A stretch of DNA of 64,000 bases from Geodermatophilus obscurus (GTDB taxonomy: Bacteria > Actinomycetota > Actinomycetes > Mycobacteriales > Geodermatophilaceae), in the NCBI RefSeq assembly GCF_900143215.1, contig NZ_FRDM01000002.1, positions 248,001-312,000 of the forward strand. Reading direction: 5' to 3'. The notes beneath the pieces were generated by a model. It saw nothing but the letters and a program-made list of their open reading frames with translations, did not search any database and was not told the DNA's origin. The translations under genes were made by a program, and so were the position numbers. This document shows, one piece after another, positions 32,500-41,727 of the stretch (position 1 is the stretch's first letter; every line of letters begins with the position of its first letter).

Positions 32500-33831
32500 T
32501 CAGGCCCGGACGGCCGCCGTGCGGAGTTCGAGCAGCGCGTGCAGGAACGCCTCCGAGAAGGTCGGGAACGGCTGGATCACGTCCTCGAGCACTTCCAGGG
32601 GCACGCGGGCCCGGATGGCGAGGGTGGCCTGCTGCAGCCACTCGCCGGACGCGGGGCCCAGGGCGTGGGCCCCGGTCAGGCGGGTCCCGTCGGAGACGAG
32701 CGTGAGGAAGCCGGGCTCGGTGTCGTAGGAGCGGGTGTAGGTCGCTGTCCGCGCCACCTGCGACAGCGGGACGGTGACCGTGACCGGGCCGTCGGCGGCC
32801 CCCACGGCGGCGGCCTCGGGATCGGTGTAGGTCACCCGCGGGACGGCCGAGTAGTCCACGGCGCGCGGCCGGCCCAGGATGTTCGACGCCACCACGCGGG
32901 CCTGGTACTTGCCGACGTGGGTCAGCGGCCAGGGGGTCATCACGTCGCCGACGGCCCACAGCCCCTCGCGGGCGTTCATCCGGGCGTCGAGGCGCAACTC
33001 CTCGATGCCGACGGTCTCCAGGCCGACGTCGTGCACCCGGGGACGCCGGCCGGTGGCCACGAGCAGCCGGTCGCCCCGCAGCGGTTCCCGGCCGGGGAAC
33101 TCGAGCACGAACTCGCCGTCCTCGTGCCGCGCCGCGGACACCATCTGGCCGAAGTGCAGGCCCACGCCCTCCGCCGCGAGCGCCGTGCCCAGCGCCGTTC
33201 CCAGGGGCCGCGGCTCGCGGGGGAGCAGGTGGTCCATGCCCTCGACGATCGACGCGGTGCCGCCCAGGCGGGTGACGGCCTGAGCCATCTCGACGCCGAC
33301 CGGGCCGCCGCCGAGGACCAGCAGGTGGCGGGGGACCTCGGTCATGCTCGTCGCCTGGCGACTGGTCCAGAAGCCGGGCAGCTCGCGCAGGCCGGGCACC
33401 GGCGGGATGAAGGGGTCGGAGCCGGTGGCCAGGACGACGTGGGCAGCGGTGTGGACGACGTCGTCGACCCGCACGCGGCCGTGGCCGGCGAGCCGGCCGT
33501 GCCCGCGGATGACGTCGATGCCCTCGCCCTTGGCCCACGCGGCGGCACCCGAGTCGTCGTAGGAGGACACCATGAAGTCCCGCCAGGCGAACGCGGCGGC
33601 CGGGTCGACCGGGCCGGTCACCGCCTCGGCGGCGCTCGGTGCCCGCCGCGCCGCCGCCAGTGCCTCACCGGGCCGCAGCAGGGTCTTCGACGGGATGCAC
33701 GCCCAGTACGAGCACTCCCCGCCGACCCGTTCCCGCTCGACGATGGCGACCTTGAGGCCGCCTTCGGCGAGCCGTGCGGCGCAGTGCTCTCCCGGGGCTC
33801 CGCCGCCCACCACGACGACGTCGTAGTTCAT
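32500..33831 (-). CDS. FAD-dependent pyridine nucleotide-disulfide oxidoreductase
   Basis: A 443-residue flavoprotein of the mercuric/dihydrolipoamide reductase family. It has VVVVGGGAPGEHCAARLAE (FAD site), redox pair CSYWAC in GGECSYWACIPSK, LVLGGGPVGVEMA (NAD(P) site) and GLWAVGDV. The C-terminal dimer domain is present but lacks the usual His-x4-Glu; it reads LEDVIQPFPTFSEAF. Substrate unknown. ATG 33831 overlaps the DUF1330 stop (ATGA), so it is the second gene of an operon. Confidence 0.9.
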   Translation of the reverse strand: MNYDVVVVGGGAPGEHCAARLAEGGLKVAIVERERVGGECSYWACIPSKTLLRPGEALAAARRAPSAAEAVTGPVDPAAAFAWRDFMVSSYDDSGAAAWAKGEGIDVIRGHGRLAGHGRVRVDDVVHTAAHVVLATGSDPFIPPVPGLRELPGFWTSRQATSMTEVPRHLLVLGGGPVGVEMAQAVTRLGGTASIVEGMDHLLPREPRPLGTALGTALAAEGVGLHFGQMVSAARHEDGEFVLEFPGREPLRGDRLLVATGRRPRVHDVGLETVGIEELRLDARMNAREGLWAVGDVMTPWPLTHVGKYQARVVASNILGRPRAVDYSAVPRVTYTDPEAAAVGAADGPVTVTVPLSQVARTATYTRSYDTEPGFLTLVSDGTRLTGAHALGPASGEWLQQATLAIRARVPLEVLEDVIQPFPTFSEAFLHALLELRTAAVRA

Positions 33832-34223
33832 GACCGCTCCCCGGACGGGTCGCCGCTCCGTCCGGCGGCCGTGCCTCCCGCCGGGAGGACCGCGCGCATC
33901 TGCTGGGCCCAGGCCGCCGAGGTGACGTCGGGACCGACCGGCTCGACCAGGACCAGGTCGCTGGTCGCGTTGTCCGTCCGCAGGCGGAGGATGTCCCGGT
34001 ACTCGGGCGAGTCGTACCACTTCCTGGCCGTCTCCCGGTCCGGGAACCCCATCAGGACGACCGAGCCGGGCCAGGCTCCCTCCAGCACCTCCACCTCCCC
34101 GTCGAGGACCAGCCACCTGCCGCCGTAGGGCAGGAAGGTGGCCTCGACCTTCTCGAGGTACCCGAGGTTCTCCGGCTTCGGGAGGCCCGGCACGCGGAGG
34201 TGGTTGACGAGGTACGTGGTCAC
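33828..34223 (-). CDS. DUF1330 family protein
   Basis: A 131-residue ferredoxin-like-fold protein: YLVNHLRVPG start, GGRWLVLDGEVEVLEG and SVVLMGFPDRETARKWYDSPEYR, the DUF1330 signature, followed by a 30-residue tail. GTG 34223 has GGAGCAG upstream. It is translationally coupled to the flavin oxidoreductase. Members have been linked to small-molecule stress responses, but the function here is unknown. Confidence 0.85.
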   Translation of the reverse strand: MTTYLVNHLRVPGLPKPENLGYLEKVEATFLPYGGRWLVLDGEVEVLEGAWPGSVVLMGFPDRETARKWYDSPEYRDILRLRTDNATSDLVLVEPVGPDVTSAAWAQQMRAVLPAGGTAAGRSGDPSGERS

Positions 34224-34522
34224 GGTGGCTGCTCCTCGCGTCGGTACCGGCCAGGGGTACGGAGTGCCTCGACGGTCGCGGTCCGGGACGTCCCGTCGCA
34301 CCCGTGGAAGTCCCTGGTGTCCCCGCCCCCACGGCCCGGTCGGCTCCGTGCCGCCGTCGGGACCGCTGTCCACGAGGAGCCCCTCGAGCACGCTGGTCCC
34401 TCCGACCGTGCGTCGGAGCGCGGTCGGCGCGGACACGGGGGTGCCGGAGCAGGACGTGGCCGCCCGACGGCGGCCGTCGTGACGTGCACACGGCACGCCG
34501 ACGACGACGGACCACCGGTCGG
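34224..34522. promoter_or_regulatory. Promoter region of DUF1330-oxidoreductase operon
   Basis: A 299-bp gap. A perfect palindrome CGGGACGTCCCG (34284-34295) and a TCCCTGGT half-site (34311-34318) lie 61-95 bp upstream of GTG 34223. No gene is seen in the rest. Confidence 0.45.
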
Positions 34523-34711
34523 TCAGCGCGGGGCGCCCTCGATGACGAGGGTGGCGTCGGCGACGGCCTCGTCGGTGGTGCGGCCCTGTTGCCGCGCCAG
34601 GACGTAGCCGGCGTACCAGTCCGACCAGTGGTGCGGCGGCCCCACCGGCTCGTACTCGCCGTGGTGCTCCTCGGCCTCCCGGAGCAGGCCGGCCAGCGTT
34701 GCGACGTCCAT
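34523..34711 (-). CDS. Small protein, 62 aa (bleomycin-resistance-annotated family)
   Basis: A 62-residue protein with AEEHHGEYEPVGPPHHWSDWYAGYV, a pattern I know from short actinobacterial proteins often labelled as bleomycin resistance. That label is not supported by any fold evidence here. ATG 34711 follows GAGGAGGA. It is 49 nt after the VOC gene on the same strand, so both may be in one transcript. Confidence 0.7.
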   Translation of the reverse strand: MDVATLAGLLREAEEHHGEYEPVGPPHHWSDWYAGYVLARQQGRTTDEAVADATLVIEGAPR

Positions 34712-34760
34712 CTCGTCCTCCTCGGTGCGTGCGACGGGGTGTCCGGCCGGAGCTCGCCGG

Positions 34761-35207
34761 TCAGCGGCCCGGCAGGCGCGTCGTGAGCTCTTGCAGCACC
34801 CACGTGTTGCCGTCGGGGTCGGCGAAGGTGGCGTAGGAGGCGTAGCTGCGGCGCTCGGGGTCGGGCCCTGGCGCGTGCGTCGCGGGGTCCGCGCGCACCG
34901 CCAGCCCTCCGCCGGCGTCGTGGAAGATCTCGCTGACGTCCGCACCGTGCTCGACCAGTTCGGCGCGGGCCGCCTCGACGTCGGTGACGGCCAGGAGCAT
35001 GCCCGCGATGGAGCCGGGCGGCGCGGGCGGCAGGCCGATGCCGAAGTGGATGGAGCACGCCGAGCCGGGTGGCGTCATCTGGATCACGTGGAAGCCCTCG
35101 TCGACGAGGACGTCGGCGTCCTCCCGCCATCCCAGTCCCTTGTAGAACTGCTTGGCCCGGTCGACGTCGGAGACGGGTACGACGACGGCCTCGAGCTTCA
35201 TGTCCAC
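34761..35207 (-). CDS. VOC/glyoxalase superfamily protein
   Basis: A 148-residue vicinal-oxygen-chelate protein: KLEAVVVPVSDVDRAKQFYKGLGW opens the first betaalphabetabetabeta unit, and TFADPDGNTWVLQEL closes the second. It has His and Glu in metal-ligand places. GTG 35207 is preferred over ATG 35201 because GAGGAG stands 7 nt before it. It is divergent from the redoxin gene across a region with two CCAGGG-N5-CCCTGG palindromes. Confidence 0.88.
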   Translation of the reverse strand: MDMKLEAVVVPVSDVDRAKQFYKGLGWREDADVLVDEGFHVIQMTPPGSACSIHFGIGLPPAPPGSIAGMLLAVTDVEAARAELVEHGADVSEIFHDAGGGLAVRADPATHAPGPDPERRSYASYATFADPDGNTWVLQELTTRLPGR

Positions 35208-35543
35208 GGTGTGCTCCTCGCCCTCGCGGGAGTCGGCACCCGGTCGATGCCGGCTCGGACACGCTCGCGCGGCCGTGCCCCGCGTCGCCCCAGGGGGACT
35301 CCCTGGTCTGCTGACCGGTCGTCGGCGCAGCGCTGGAGGTCTGCGGGTCCACGCAGGCCGACCAGGGAGGCACCAGGGGATCTCCCTGGGGCGACGGGCG
35401 GCCCGGAGCCGCGACAGTCGACCCCGAGGGGCCCGGTCGGCGGAGGCGTGTGGAGGCGCGACACCTCGTCGCCATGACCGACACCTCCTGGACGAGGCGT
35501 CAGTGGTCGCCGTCCCCGGCGCTCGACGAGAGGCGGTGACGCC
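35208..35543. promoter_or_regulatory. Divergent promoter with two CCAGGG-N5-CCCTGG palindromes
   Basis: Palindrome 1 is at 35290-35306 (spacer GGACT), palindrome 2 at 35373-35389 (spacer GATCT), with centres 83 bp apart. An extra half-site ACCAGGGAGG stands at 35361-35370. They are placed 83-182 bp from the VOC start and 155-254 bp from the redoxin start. No coding sequence is seen. Confidence 0.6.
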
Positions 35544-36137
35544 ATGCGTTCCGACATCGTTCCCGGCGGCGTCTTCCCCGACTACGCGTTGCCCGACCAC
35601 GCCGGGACCGTCCGCACGCTCGGCGAGCTCCAGGGCCGCGATCCGCTGGTCCTCACGCTGGCGCGCGGCCACCACTGCCCGGAGGAGCACCGGCAGCACC
35701 TCGAGCTGGCGGCGTTCCAGTCGACGATCGCGGTGGCCCACACCGGGATCGTCACGATCGCGACGGACGACCACCACACGCTGCAGGAGTTCCGGGCCTC
35801 GGTCGGCGCCCGGTGGGCCTTCCTCTCCGACCCCGGGCGGATCGTCCAGCAGGACCTCGACATCCAGGAGTACACCGACCCCGAGAACGACCCGATGATC
35901 CCGCACACGCTCGTGCTCAAGCCGGGCCTGGTCGTCCACACGGTCTACAACGGCTACTGGTTCTGGGGCCGCCCGTCGGTCCAGGACCTCTGGCAGGACC
36001 TGCGCGCGGCCACGGCCGAGATCCGCCCGGACTGGGACCTGAGCGCGCCGGGGCTCCGTGAGGCCTGGGCCGCCGGCGACCGGTCGCCCTTCCACGGGTG
36101 GGACGGACGGGCCCGTGCAGCTCTCGCCACGACCTGA
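35544..36137 (+). CDS. Redoxin/AhpC-TSA domain protein
   Basis: A 197-residue peroxiredoxin-like protein. FPDYALPDHAGTVRTLGELQGRDPLVLTLARGHHCPEEH includes one Cys at the peroxidatic position (C45), within HHCPEEH rather than the usual TxxC motif, followed by ATDDHHTLQEFRASVGARWAFLSDPGR. It is probably a peroxide or thiol-redox protein. ATG 35544, preceded by GAGAGGCGGTGACGCC. It shares a control region with the VOC gene. Confidence 0.82.
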   Translation: MRSDIVPGGVFPDYALPDHAGTVRTLGELQGRDPLVLTLARGHHCPEEHRQHLELAAFQSTIAVAHTGIVTIATDDHHTLQEFRASVGARWAFLSDPGRIVQQDLDIQEYTDPENDPMIPHTLVLKPGLVVHTVYNGYWFWGRPSVQDLWQDLRAATAEIRPDWDLSAPGLREAWAAGDRSPFHGWDGRARAALATT

Positions 36138-36222
36138 GGGACGACGGGGGTCGGGCACGGATCGCGGTCGGGCACGTGTCCGGTCGGCCCGCGCACGGCC
36201 CGCGACAGCGGAGGAGGTCCCG

Positions 36223-36657
36223 ATGGACGAACACGAGGCACGCGCCGTGATCCAGGCCCACTTCGACGCCTCGAACGTCGGGGCCGCCGGCGGCGGACAG
36301 GGGGACGAGATCGTCCGCGCCTCGCAGATCTACGCCGACGACGCCGTCGTCGAGTGGCCGCAGGGCGGCGAGCGGCTCCGCGGCAAGGCGGCCATCATCG
36401 GGTTCCGGTCCACGTACCCGGCCCGCCAGCGGTTCGAGCTGCACCGGACCACCGGCTGCCACGACCTCTGGGTGAACGAGTACACCATCCACTACGACGA
36501 CCGGCCGGTGATGGTCGTCGGGATCATGGAGTTCCGCGACGGCAAGGTCGTCCGTGAGCGGATCTACTTCGGCGATCCCTGGGAGCCGCCGTCCTGGCGC
36601 GCCCGGTGGGTCGAGCGGTTCGACCCTCGTGGGCAGGAGCCGTCGGCCAGCGCGTGA
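36223..36657 (+). CDS. NTF2-like/SnoaL family protein
   Basis: A 144-residue single-domain NTF2-fold protein: IYADDAVVEWPQGGERLRGKAAIIGF, and VGIMEFRDGKVVRERIYFGDPWEPP at the end, typical of SnoaL-like polyketide-cyclase relatives. It could isomerise or hydrolyse a small organic molecule. ATG 36223 with GGAGGAGG upstream. It lies 85 nt after the redoxin, possibly in the same transcript. Confidence 0.85.
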   Translation: MDEHEARAVIQAHFDASNVGAAGGGQGDEIVRASQIYADDAVVEWPQGGERLRGKAAIIGFRSTYPARQRFELHRTTGCHDLWVNEYTIHYDDRPVMVVGIMEFRDGKVVRERIYFGDPWEPPSWRARWVERFDPRGQEPSASA

Positions 36658-36726
36658 GCCGGCGTCCCCGCGCGGGTGAGGATCAGCTGTGCGGCATCTC
36701 GCCGGGACCGCCGACTGCGCGGCCGG

Positions 36727-39495
36727 TCAGATCGCGATGGCGGCGCGGTGTGACAGGGCCCGCCGCAGCTCGCGGCGTGTGCTGACCTCCAGCTTGGTGA
36801 AGACCTTGCGGAGATGCCACTCGACGGTCCTGGGGCTGAGGTACAGCTCGGCGCCGATCTCGCGGTTGGTGAGCCCTCGGGTGGCCAGCCCGGCGATGTG
36901 GGCCTCCTGGGCGGTGAGCTCTCCGGTGGTCTCCGACGTGCGCTTGCGCACGACCTCCCCGGTGGCCAGCAGCTCGTGGCGCGCGCGCTCGGCGAAGGCG
37001 TCGACACCCATCGCGGTCAGGGCCTCGTGGGCGGGCCGCAGCTGGGCGCGGGCGTCGACGCGTCGACCCTCCCGGCGCAGCCACTCGCCGTAGCGCAGAC
37101 GTGCCCGAGCCAGCTCGACGCGGACGGTGGTGCGGCCGAGCCGGTCGATGGCCTCCACGTGGAGCTCCTCGGCGGCGCGACCCTCGCTCAGCAGGGCGCG
37201 CCCGCCCGCCTCGATACCGAGGGCCCACTCCGTCCCGCTGGCTCGTGTCATCGTCGAGAGCTCGTCCAGCGCAGCAGCCGCTGCCTCGGTGTCCCTGGTG
37301 CGCACGCCCGCCTCGACGAGTTCCGCGAGCGCCCACTTGGGTGGTCCGAGTTCGAGGGCGGACGCGGCCGCCTCCCGAGCTGCACGCAGCGCGTCCTCGT
37401 AGCGGCCGAGGCCGTTGCACAGCACCGCCCGAGCCCACTGCACCATGGTGGCGCCGGCCCCTTCGCCCCGGGCGGTGACGTCCTCGAGGCAGTTGTCGAT
37501 CAGCGGCTCGGCCTGCGCAGCGTCCCCCCGCACGGCGTGCAGCCCGACCTCCCCGTAGGGCGCGAGACTGCTCCTCGTCACCTCGGTGACGGACCGGACC
37601 TCCTCCACCAGGGACGCCGCCGTGGCCAGCTCTCCGGTGAAGAGGTGCACGACGGCACGGGTGTGGAGGGCCAGGGGGAGCGCGCTGAGGGCGCCCGAGT
37701 CACGGGCGACGTCCAGGTGCCGACGGGTGAGGACGTCCCAGCTGCCGTCGTCCCACAGGGACGCGGCCGTGGCCGCCGCGAGCCAGGCCGAACGCAGTGC
37801 TTCGTCCAGTGTCAACTCCTCCGCGACGAACGCCCGCACGGCCCGGTGCAGGAGCGGCGCCGCGGAGGCGTACCCGTCGGTGAACAGCACCGCGAGCCCG
37901 GCCAGCAGCGCGTCCCCCTTGCGCGGAGCATCCGGCGTCGGCGCTCCCCGCACGGCCTCGGCGACCTGTCGTGCTCCCGGACCAGCGGCCAGCCGTCCGG
38001 CGAACAGCGCAGCGGAGAGCGCGTCCAGGTAGGTGTCCCGGCAGAGTCTCGCATCGAGCGGCTCCAGCCGGCGGGCCGCTGGCAGCAGCAGTGGCAGCGA
38101 TTCGTTGCCACGGTTCGCGGCGAAGGAGATCTCCGCCCGGAGCAGGTCGATCCGTGCCCGCCCGGCATCCCCGAGTGGCCCCTCGTCGGCCGTGGCCAGG
38201 AGGGCTGCGGCGTCGTCGAGTGCCCCGGCGTGCACCTTGGCCTGGGCGGCGTCGAGAGAGCGCCCCGCTCGCCGCGCCGGATCGGGCGTCAGCGCCGCGG
38301 CCTGTTCGAGGAACGCGGCGGCCGCCGCCAGGCCGCCGTGCGAGAAGGCGCGGCCGGCAGAACGTTCGAGTTCTGCGGCGGTGTCCTCATCCGGGCCCAC
38401 GGCGGCACGGGCGCGGTGCCAAGCGCGACGGTCGGGATCCGTCGCCGGGTCGGTGACTTCGGACAGCGCTCGGTGGACCTCCCGCCGTTCGGCGGGTGTG
38501 GCCGAGCGGTAGACCGCCGAACGGACCAGCGGATGCCGGAACCGAGCCCGGTCGCGCAGTTCGACCAGGCCCGAGGTCTCTGCCGCAGCCGCAGCTGCGG
38601 ACCCGATGCCGAGCCGCTCGGCGGCGCGCCACAGCAGCTGGACGTCACCGACCGGTTCGGCGGCCGCAGTCAGCAGCAGTCGACGTGCCTGCGGCGGGAG
38701 GGGCGCCGCCTGGCGGAGGAATCCCTGTTCCAGCTGCTGGACGAGGGGCGTCGCGCTGTGGCCGGTCTGGCCCCCGAAGGACAGGTCGGCCGCCGAGAGC
38801 CCTCTCGGTAGCTCGAGGAGGGCGAGCGGGTTGCCGTGGCTCTCGGCCAGGATGCGGTCACGTACCCGGGGGTCGAGCACGCCGGTCACCGAGGACTCCA
38901 GGAGCGCAGCCGCATCGCAGGCGCTCAAGCCCCGCACCACGAGTTCCGGGAATCCGCTCAGCTCGGGCTCCTCGTCGGACGCGCGCACTGCGAACACCAT
39001 CGCCACGCGTTCGTGCGCGAGCCGGCGTGCGACGAACCCCAGCGCCTGCGCGGACGCCCGGTCCAGCCACTGGGCGTCGTCCACGACGCAGATCAGCGGT
39101 CGTTCCTCGGCCACCTCGGACAGGAGGGCGAGCACCGCCAGGCCCACGAGGAAGCGGTCCGGAGTGCTGCCCGGGCGCAGGCCGAATGCCGTGCCGAGCG
39201 CTTCAGCCTGGGGGTCGGGCAACTTGTCCAGCCGTTCCAGATGGGGGCTGCACAACTGGTGCAGGCCGGCGAACGCGAGCTCCATCTCCGACTCGACACC
39301 GGCCGCTCGGGCCACTCGGCACCCCGCTGCGCGTTCGAGCAGGACGTCGAGCAACGCGGTCTTTCCGATCCCGGCCTCGCCACGCAGCACCAGGACCTGG
39401 CTGCGGCCCGCCTTCGCAGCGGCGACGAGCCCGCTCAGCGTGTCGCACTCGCTGCGTCGTCCCAGCAGACCGGGCCATGAGCGGGTCCTCGACAT
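36727..39495 (-). CDS. Large ATPase-LuxR (LAL/MalT-type) regulator 2
   Basis: A 922-residue regulator paralogous to the one at 23473. Walker A is GEAGIGKT (39-46), Walker B LICVVDDAQWLD. It has long TPR-like helical repeats and a C-terminal LuxR helix-turn-helix (about 850-905; THE recognition part reads TNREIGAELYLSPRTVEWHLRKV). ATG 39495 has AGGAGGT 6 nt upstream. The two LAL proteins bracket the 26-37 kb block, consistent with local duplication and related targets. Confidence 0.9.
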   Translation of the reverse strand: MSRTRSWPGLLGRRSECDTLSGLVAAAKAGRSQVLVLRGEAGIGKTALLDVLLERAAGCRVARAAGVESEMELAFAGLHQLCSPHLERLDKLPDPQAEALGTAFGLRPGSTPDRFLVGLAVLALLSEVAEERPLICVVDDAQWLDRASAQALGFVARRLAHERVAMVFAVRASDEEPELSGFPELVVRGLSACDAAALLESSVTGVLDPRVRDRILAESHGNPLALLELPRGLSAADLSFGGQTGHSATPLVQQLEQGFLRQAAPLPPQARRLLLTAAAEPVGDVQLLWRAAERLGIGSAAAAAAETSGLVELRDRARFRHPLVRSAVYRSATPAERREVHRALSEVTDPATDPDRRAWHRARAAVGPDEDTAAELERSAGRAFSHGGLAAAAAFLEQAAALTPDPARRAGRSLDAAQAKVHAGALDDAAALLATADEGPLGDAGRARIDLLRAEISFAANRGNESLPLLLPAARRLEPLDARLCRDTYLDALSAALFAGRLAAGPGARQVAEAVRGAPTPDAPRKGDALLAGLAVLFTDGYASAAPLLHRAVRAFVAEELTLDEALRSAWLAAATAASLWDDGSWDVLTRRHLDVARDSGALSALPLALHTRAVVHLFTGELATAASLVEEVRSVTEVTRSSLAPYGEVGLHAVRGDAAQAEPLIDNCLEDVTARGEGAGATMVQWARAVLCNGLGRYEDALRAAREAAASALELGPPKWALAELVEAGVRTRDTEAAAAALDELSTMTRASGTEWALGIEAGGRALLSEGRAAEELHVEAIDRLGRTTVRVELARARLRYGEWLRREGRRVDARAQLRPAHEALTAMGVDAFAERARHELLATGEVVRKRTSETTGELTAQEAHIAGLATRGLTNREIGAELYLSPRTVEWHLRKVFTKLEVSTRRELRRALSHRAAIAI

Positions 39496-40031
39496 ACCGC
39501 ACCTCCTGAGGTCGTCGGGGGAGCGGAGCGCCCACGGCGCGGCCCCGCCGTTCGGCACCGGATCTGTCGACCGGCCGCGTCGAAACCCGATGTCGAGGAG
39601 CCGGACGAGACCGGAGCCGTCCGCCGAGCGGGTCCGCCGTCGGGCGGGAGCCGCGGGACGGGACCGCCGTTGCGCCGCTCCGCCGGGTGAGCTGGAGAGA
39701 GGACCTGCTCCCCGGGAGCAGGCGGGTCGGGAGTTCTCTCGAGGCAGCCAGGCTAGGGGAGGCCCCCGGGACGCACATGCGTCATTCGACTCCCTCGCCA
39801 GGTCCGTCGATCAGAACGGCCACGTGGTCCGGCTGCCGCCTCCGCCGGGCAGGTCGGCGCCCGAGCGGGGTGGTGCGCACCCGGGTGCCCACCTGCGGGG
39901 GACCGAGGACAACGCGAGGCGGTCCACGCGTTTGCGCGTGGTACCGCGGCGATCGGCCTGGAGCTCCGCGACCGCAGCGAGGAGGATCCGCGGAACCGAT
40001 CCGGAACGGCCCACCGCACCCAGGAGTCCCC
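39496..40031. promoter_or_regulatory. Large divergent gap with two palindromes
   Basis: A 536-bp region with no convincing gene. It contains CCTGCTCCC-C-GGGAGCAGG (39704-39722, 9-bp arms) and CCACGCG-TTTG-CGCGTGG (39924-39941, 7-bp arms). Promoters for the LAL regulator and the DUF1772 gene must lie here. Confidence 0.45.
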
Positions 40032-40547
40032 ATGCCGGACGCCGGGCTCGCCCTCTCGCACCGGTCCGCCCGCCCTCCTCGTCGGTGGCGGCAGCTGAAC
40101 CTCGCCGGGCTGACCGCGCTCACCGCCTACTCGACGGCGCTGGGCTGGCAGGCGCGGGTGGTGTCGTACCCGCTGTACCGGGCCGTCGGTGACGCGGAGT
40201 TCGCCGCCTACCACCGGCAGTACAACGAGGCGATCCCTCCCGTGGTGGTCATGCCGGGCTTCGCGTCCTTCCTCGCCGGCGCCGCGTTCTACTGGACGCG
40301 ACCGCCCGAGGTGCCCCCGCCCGTCGCGGCGGTCGTCAGCGTCGCCGGGCTCGTGTCGATCGCGTCGACGGTGTTCTGGGCGGTTCCCATGCACGACCGG
40401 CTCGACGAGGCCGGTCGGTCTCCCGCCACCGTCGACAGCCTGCTGCGGGCGAACCTGCTCCGCACGGCCGCGCTGACCGGGAGCACCCTGGCCCTGGTCT
40501 GGTCGGTGTGGCACAGCAGCGGAGGAGCTGCCGCTGCCCGCGCGTGA
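40032..40547 (+). CDS. DUF1772 (anthrone oxygenase-like) membrane protein
   Basis: A 171-residue protein with four hydrophobic segments and the DUF1772 pattern: GWQARVVSYPLYRAVGDAEFAAYHRQYNEAI, then VFWAVPMHDRLDEAGR. Relatives include anthrone oxygenases, but most are uncharacterised. ATG 40032 follows CAGGAG. It lies alone between the LAL regulator and the olefin operon. Confidence 0.85.
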   Translation: MPDAGLALSHRSARPPRRWRQLNLAGLTALTAYSTALGWQARVVSYPLYRAVGDAEFAAYHRQYNEAIPPVVVMPGFASFLAGAAFYWTRPPEVPPPVAAVVSVAGLVSIASTVFWAVPMHDRLDEAGRSPATVDSLLRANLLRTAALTGSTLALVWSVWHSSGGAAAARA

Positions 40548-40624
40548 CACGACCGTGCACGTCGGCCCGACGACCGGTGGTCGCCGATCCGGTTCCGCTC
40601 CGGTCTTGACGAGGCGACCGCTGG

Positions 40625-40717
40625 TCAGCCCTGGCGGGTGTCCGGCGACGCCGCGGACTCCCGGTGGGCCGCGAACGCCGGTGGGCCGTACACGGTGGCC
40701 GATCCGCCGATCATGGC
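40625..40717 (-). pseudogene. C-terminal remnant of an AhpD-like carboxymuconolactone decarboxylase
   Basis: Reads AMIGGSATVYGPPAFAAHRESAASPDTRQG on the minus strand, stop included. It matches the end of the intact gene at 52379 (AMNGGPGTVYGPRAFAAYREF...). No start or N-terminal part is present, so this is a decayed duplicate. The rest of the 40548-40746 gap shows nothing. Confidence 0.7.
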
Positions 40718-40746
40718 GTTCCTGGTGTGCGGTCGGAGAGGCGCCG

Positions 40747-41727
40747 TCAGGTCACGGGAGGAGCGCCGAGGCACCAGTTCCGCAGGCGGGCGAAGCCCTC
40801 GTCCAGGCTCACCTGCGGGCGCCAGCCCAGCGCGGCCCGGGTCCGGCGCTGGTCGAACCAGTGGGCGGTCGCCAGCTGCTCGGCCAGGAAGCGGGTGATC
40901 GGGGGGACCTGCCGGCGGCCGGTCAACGCCCAGACGCCCTCGACGGCGGCGCCCACCGCGTAGGCCGCACCGAAGGGCACCCGGCGCCGCGGCACGGGGA
41001 CCCCGGCGGCCCGGCACAGCCGGCCGATGACCTCCGCCACCGGGCGCGGCTCCCCGTTCGAGACGACCAGGGCCTCGCCGTGCACCGGTCCGCACACGTC
41101 AACGGCGGCGACCAGGGCCGCGGCGGCGTTGTCGACGTACGTCGTGTCGATGAGCGCCGCACCCGAGCCGATCACCGGCAGCCGCCCGGCCCGCGCCCGC
41201 TCGACGATGCGGCCGACGAGCTGGGTGTCGCCGGGGCCCCACACCAGGTGGGGGCGGACGGCCAGCACGGCCAGCGCGGAGGAGTCCGCGCCCAGCGCGT
41301 GCGTCTCGGCCATCGCCTTGGAACGGGCGTAGCGGCCCCGGGCCCGCTCCGGGTCGGCGGGGCCGGCGCCGACCCCGGCGAGCGCCGTCCCGGCGTGGGC
41401 CACCGACGGGGACGAGACGTGCACCAGCCGGCCGACGTCCGCGGCCCGGCACGCGTCGACGACGGTCCGCGTGCCGTCGACGTTGGCGGTGACGTACTCG
41501 GCCCACGGGCCGGTCACGTCCACCTTGGCGGCCAGGTGCAGCACGGCGTCCTGACCGCGGACGGCGCGAGCCACGACCGCCGGGTCCGCGACGTCGCCCA
41601 GCACCTCCCGGCAGGGCAGGCCCGACGGACGGCGCTGCAGCACCGTCACCTCGTCGCCGCGCTCGAGCAGCCCGGTGGCCACCGCCCGGCCCAGCATCCC
41701 GCTCGCGCCGGTGACCAGGACCTTCAC
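40747..41727 (-). CDS. oleD: OleD, 2-alkyl-3-oxoalkanoate reductase
   Basis: A 326-residue extended SDR/epimerase. It has TGASGMLG (NADP site), [19 protein letters not shown] and YARSK (catalytic Tyr/Lys). It reduces the beta-keto acid made by OleA to a beta-hydroxy acid. GTG 41727 overlaps the OleBC stop (GTGA). It is the last gene of the oleA-oleBC-oleD operon on the minus strand. Confidence 0.9.
   Translation of the reverse strand: MKVLVTGASGMLGRAVATGLLERGDEVTVLQRRPSGLPCREVLGDVADPAVVARAVRGQDAVLHLAAKVDVTGPWAEYVTANVDGTRTVVDACRAADVGRLVHVSSPSVAHAGTALAGVGAGPADPERARGRYARSKAMAETHALGADSSALAVLAVRPHLVWGPGDTQLVGRIVERARAGRLPVIGSGAALIDTTYVDNAAAALVAAVDVCGPVHGEALVVSNGEPRPVAEVIGRLCRAAGVPVPRRRVPFGAAYAVGAAVEGVWALTGRRQVPPITRFLAEQLATAHWFDQRRTRAALGWRPQVSLDEGFARLRNWCLGAPPVT

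Noticed and set aside
34523-34711. Bleomycin resistance function for the 62-residue protein
   Set aside because: The label is common for this family, but nothing in the sequence shows a bleomycin-binding fold; kept as a small protein of unknown role.
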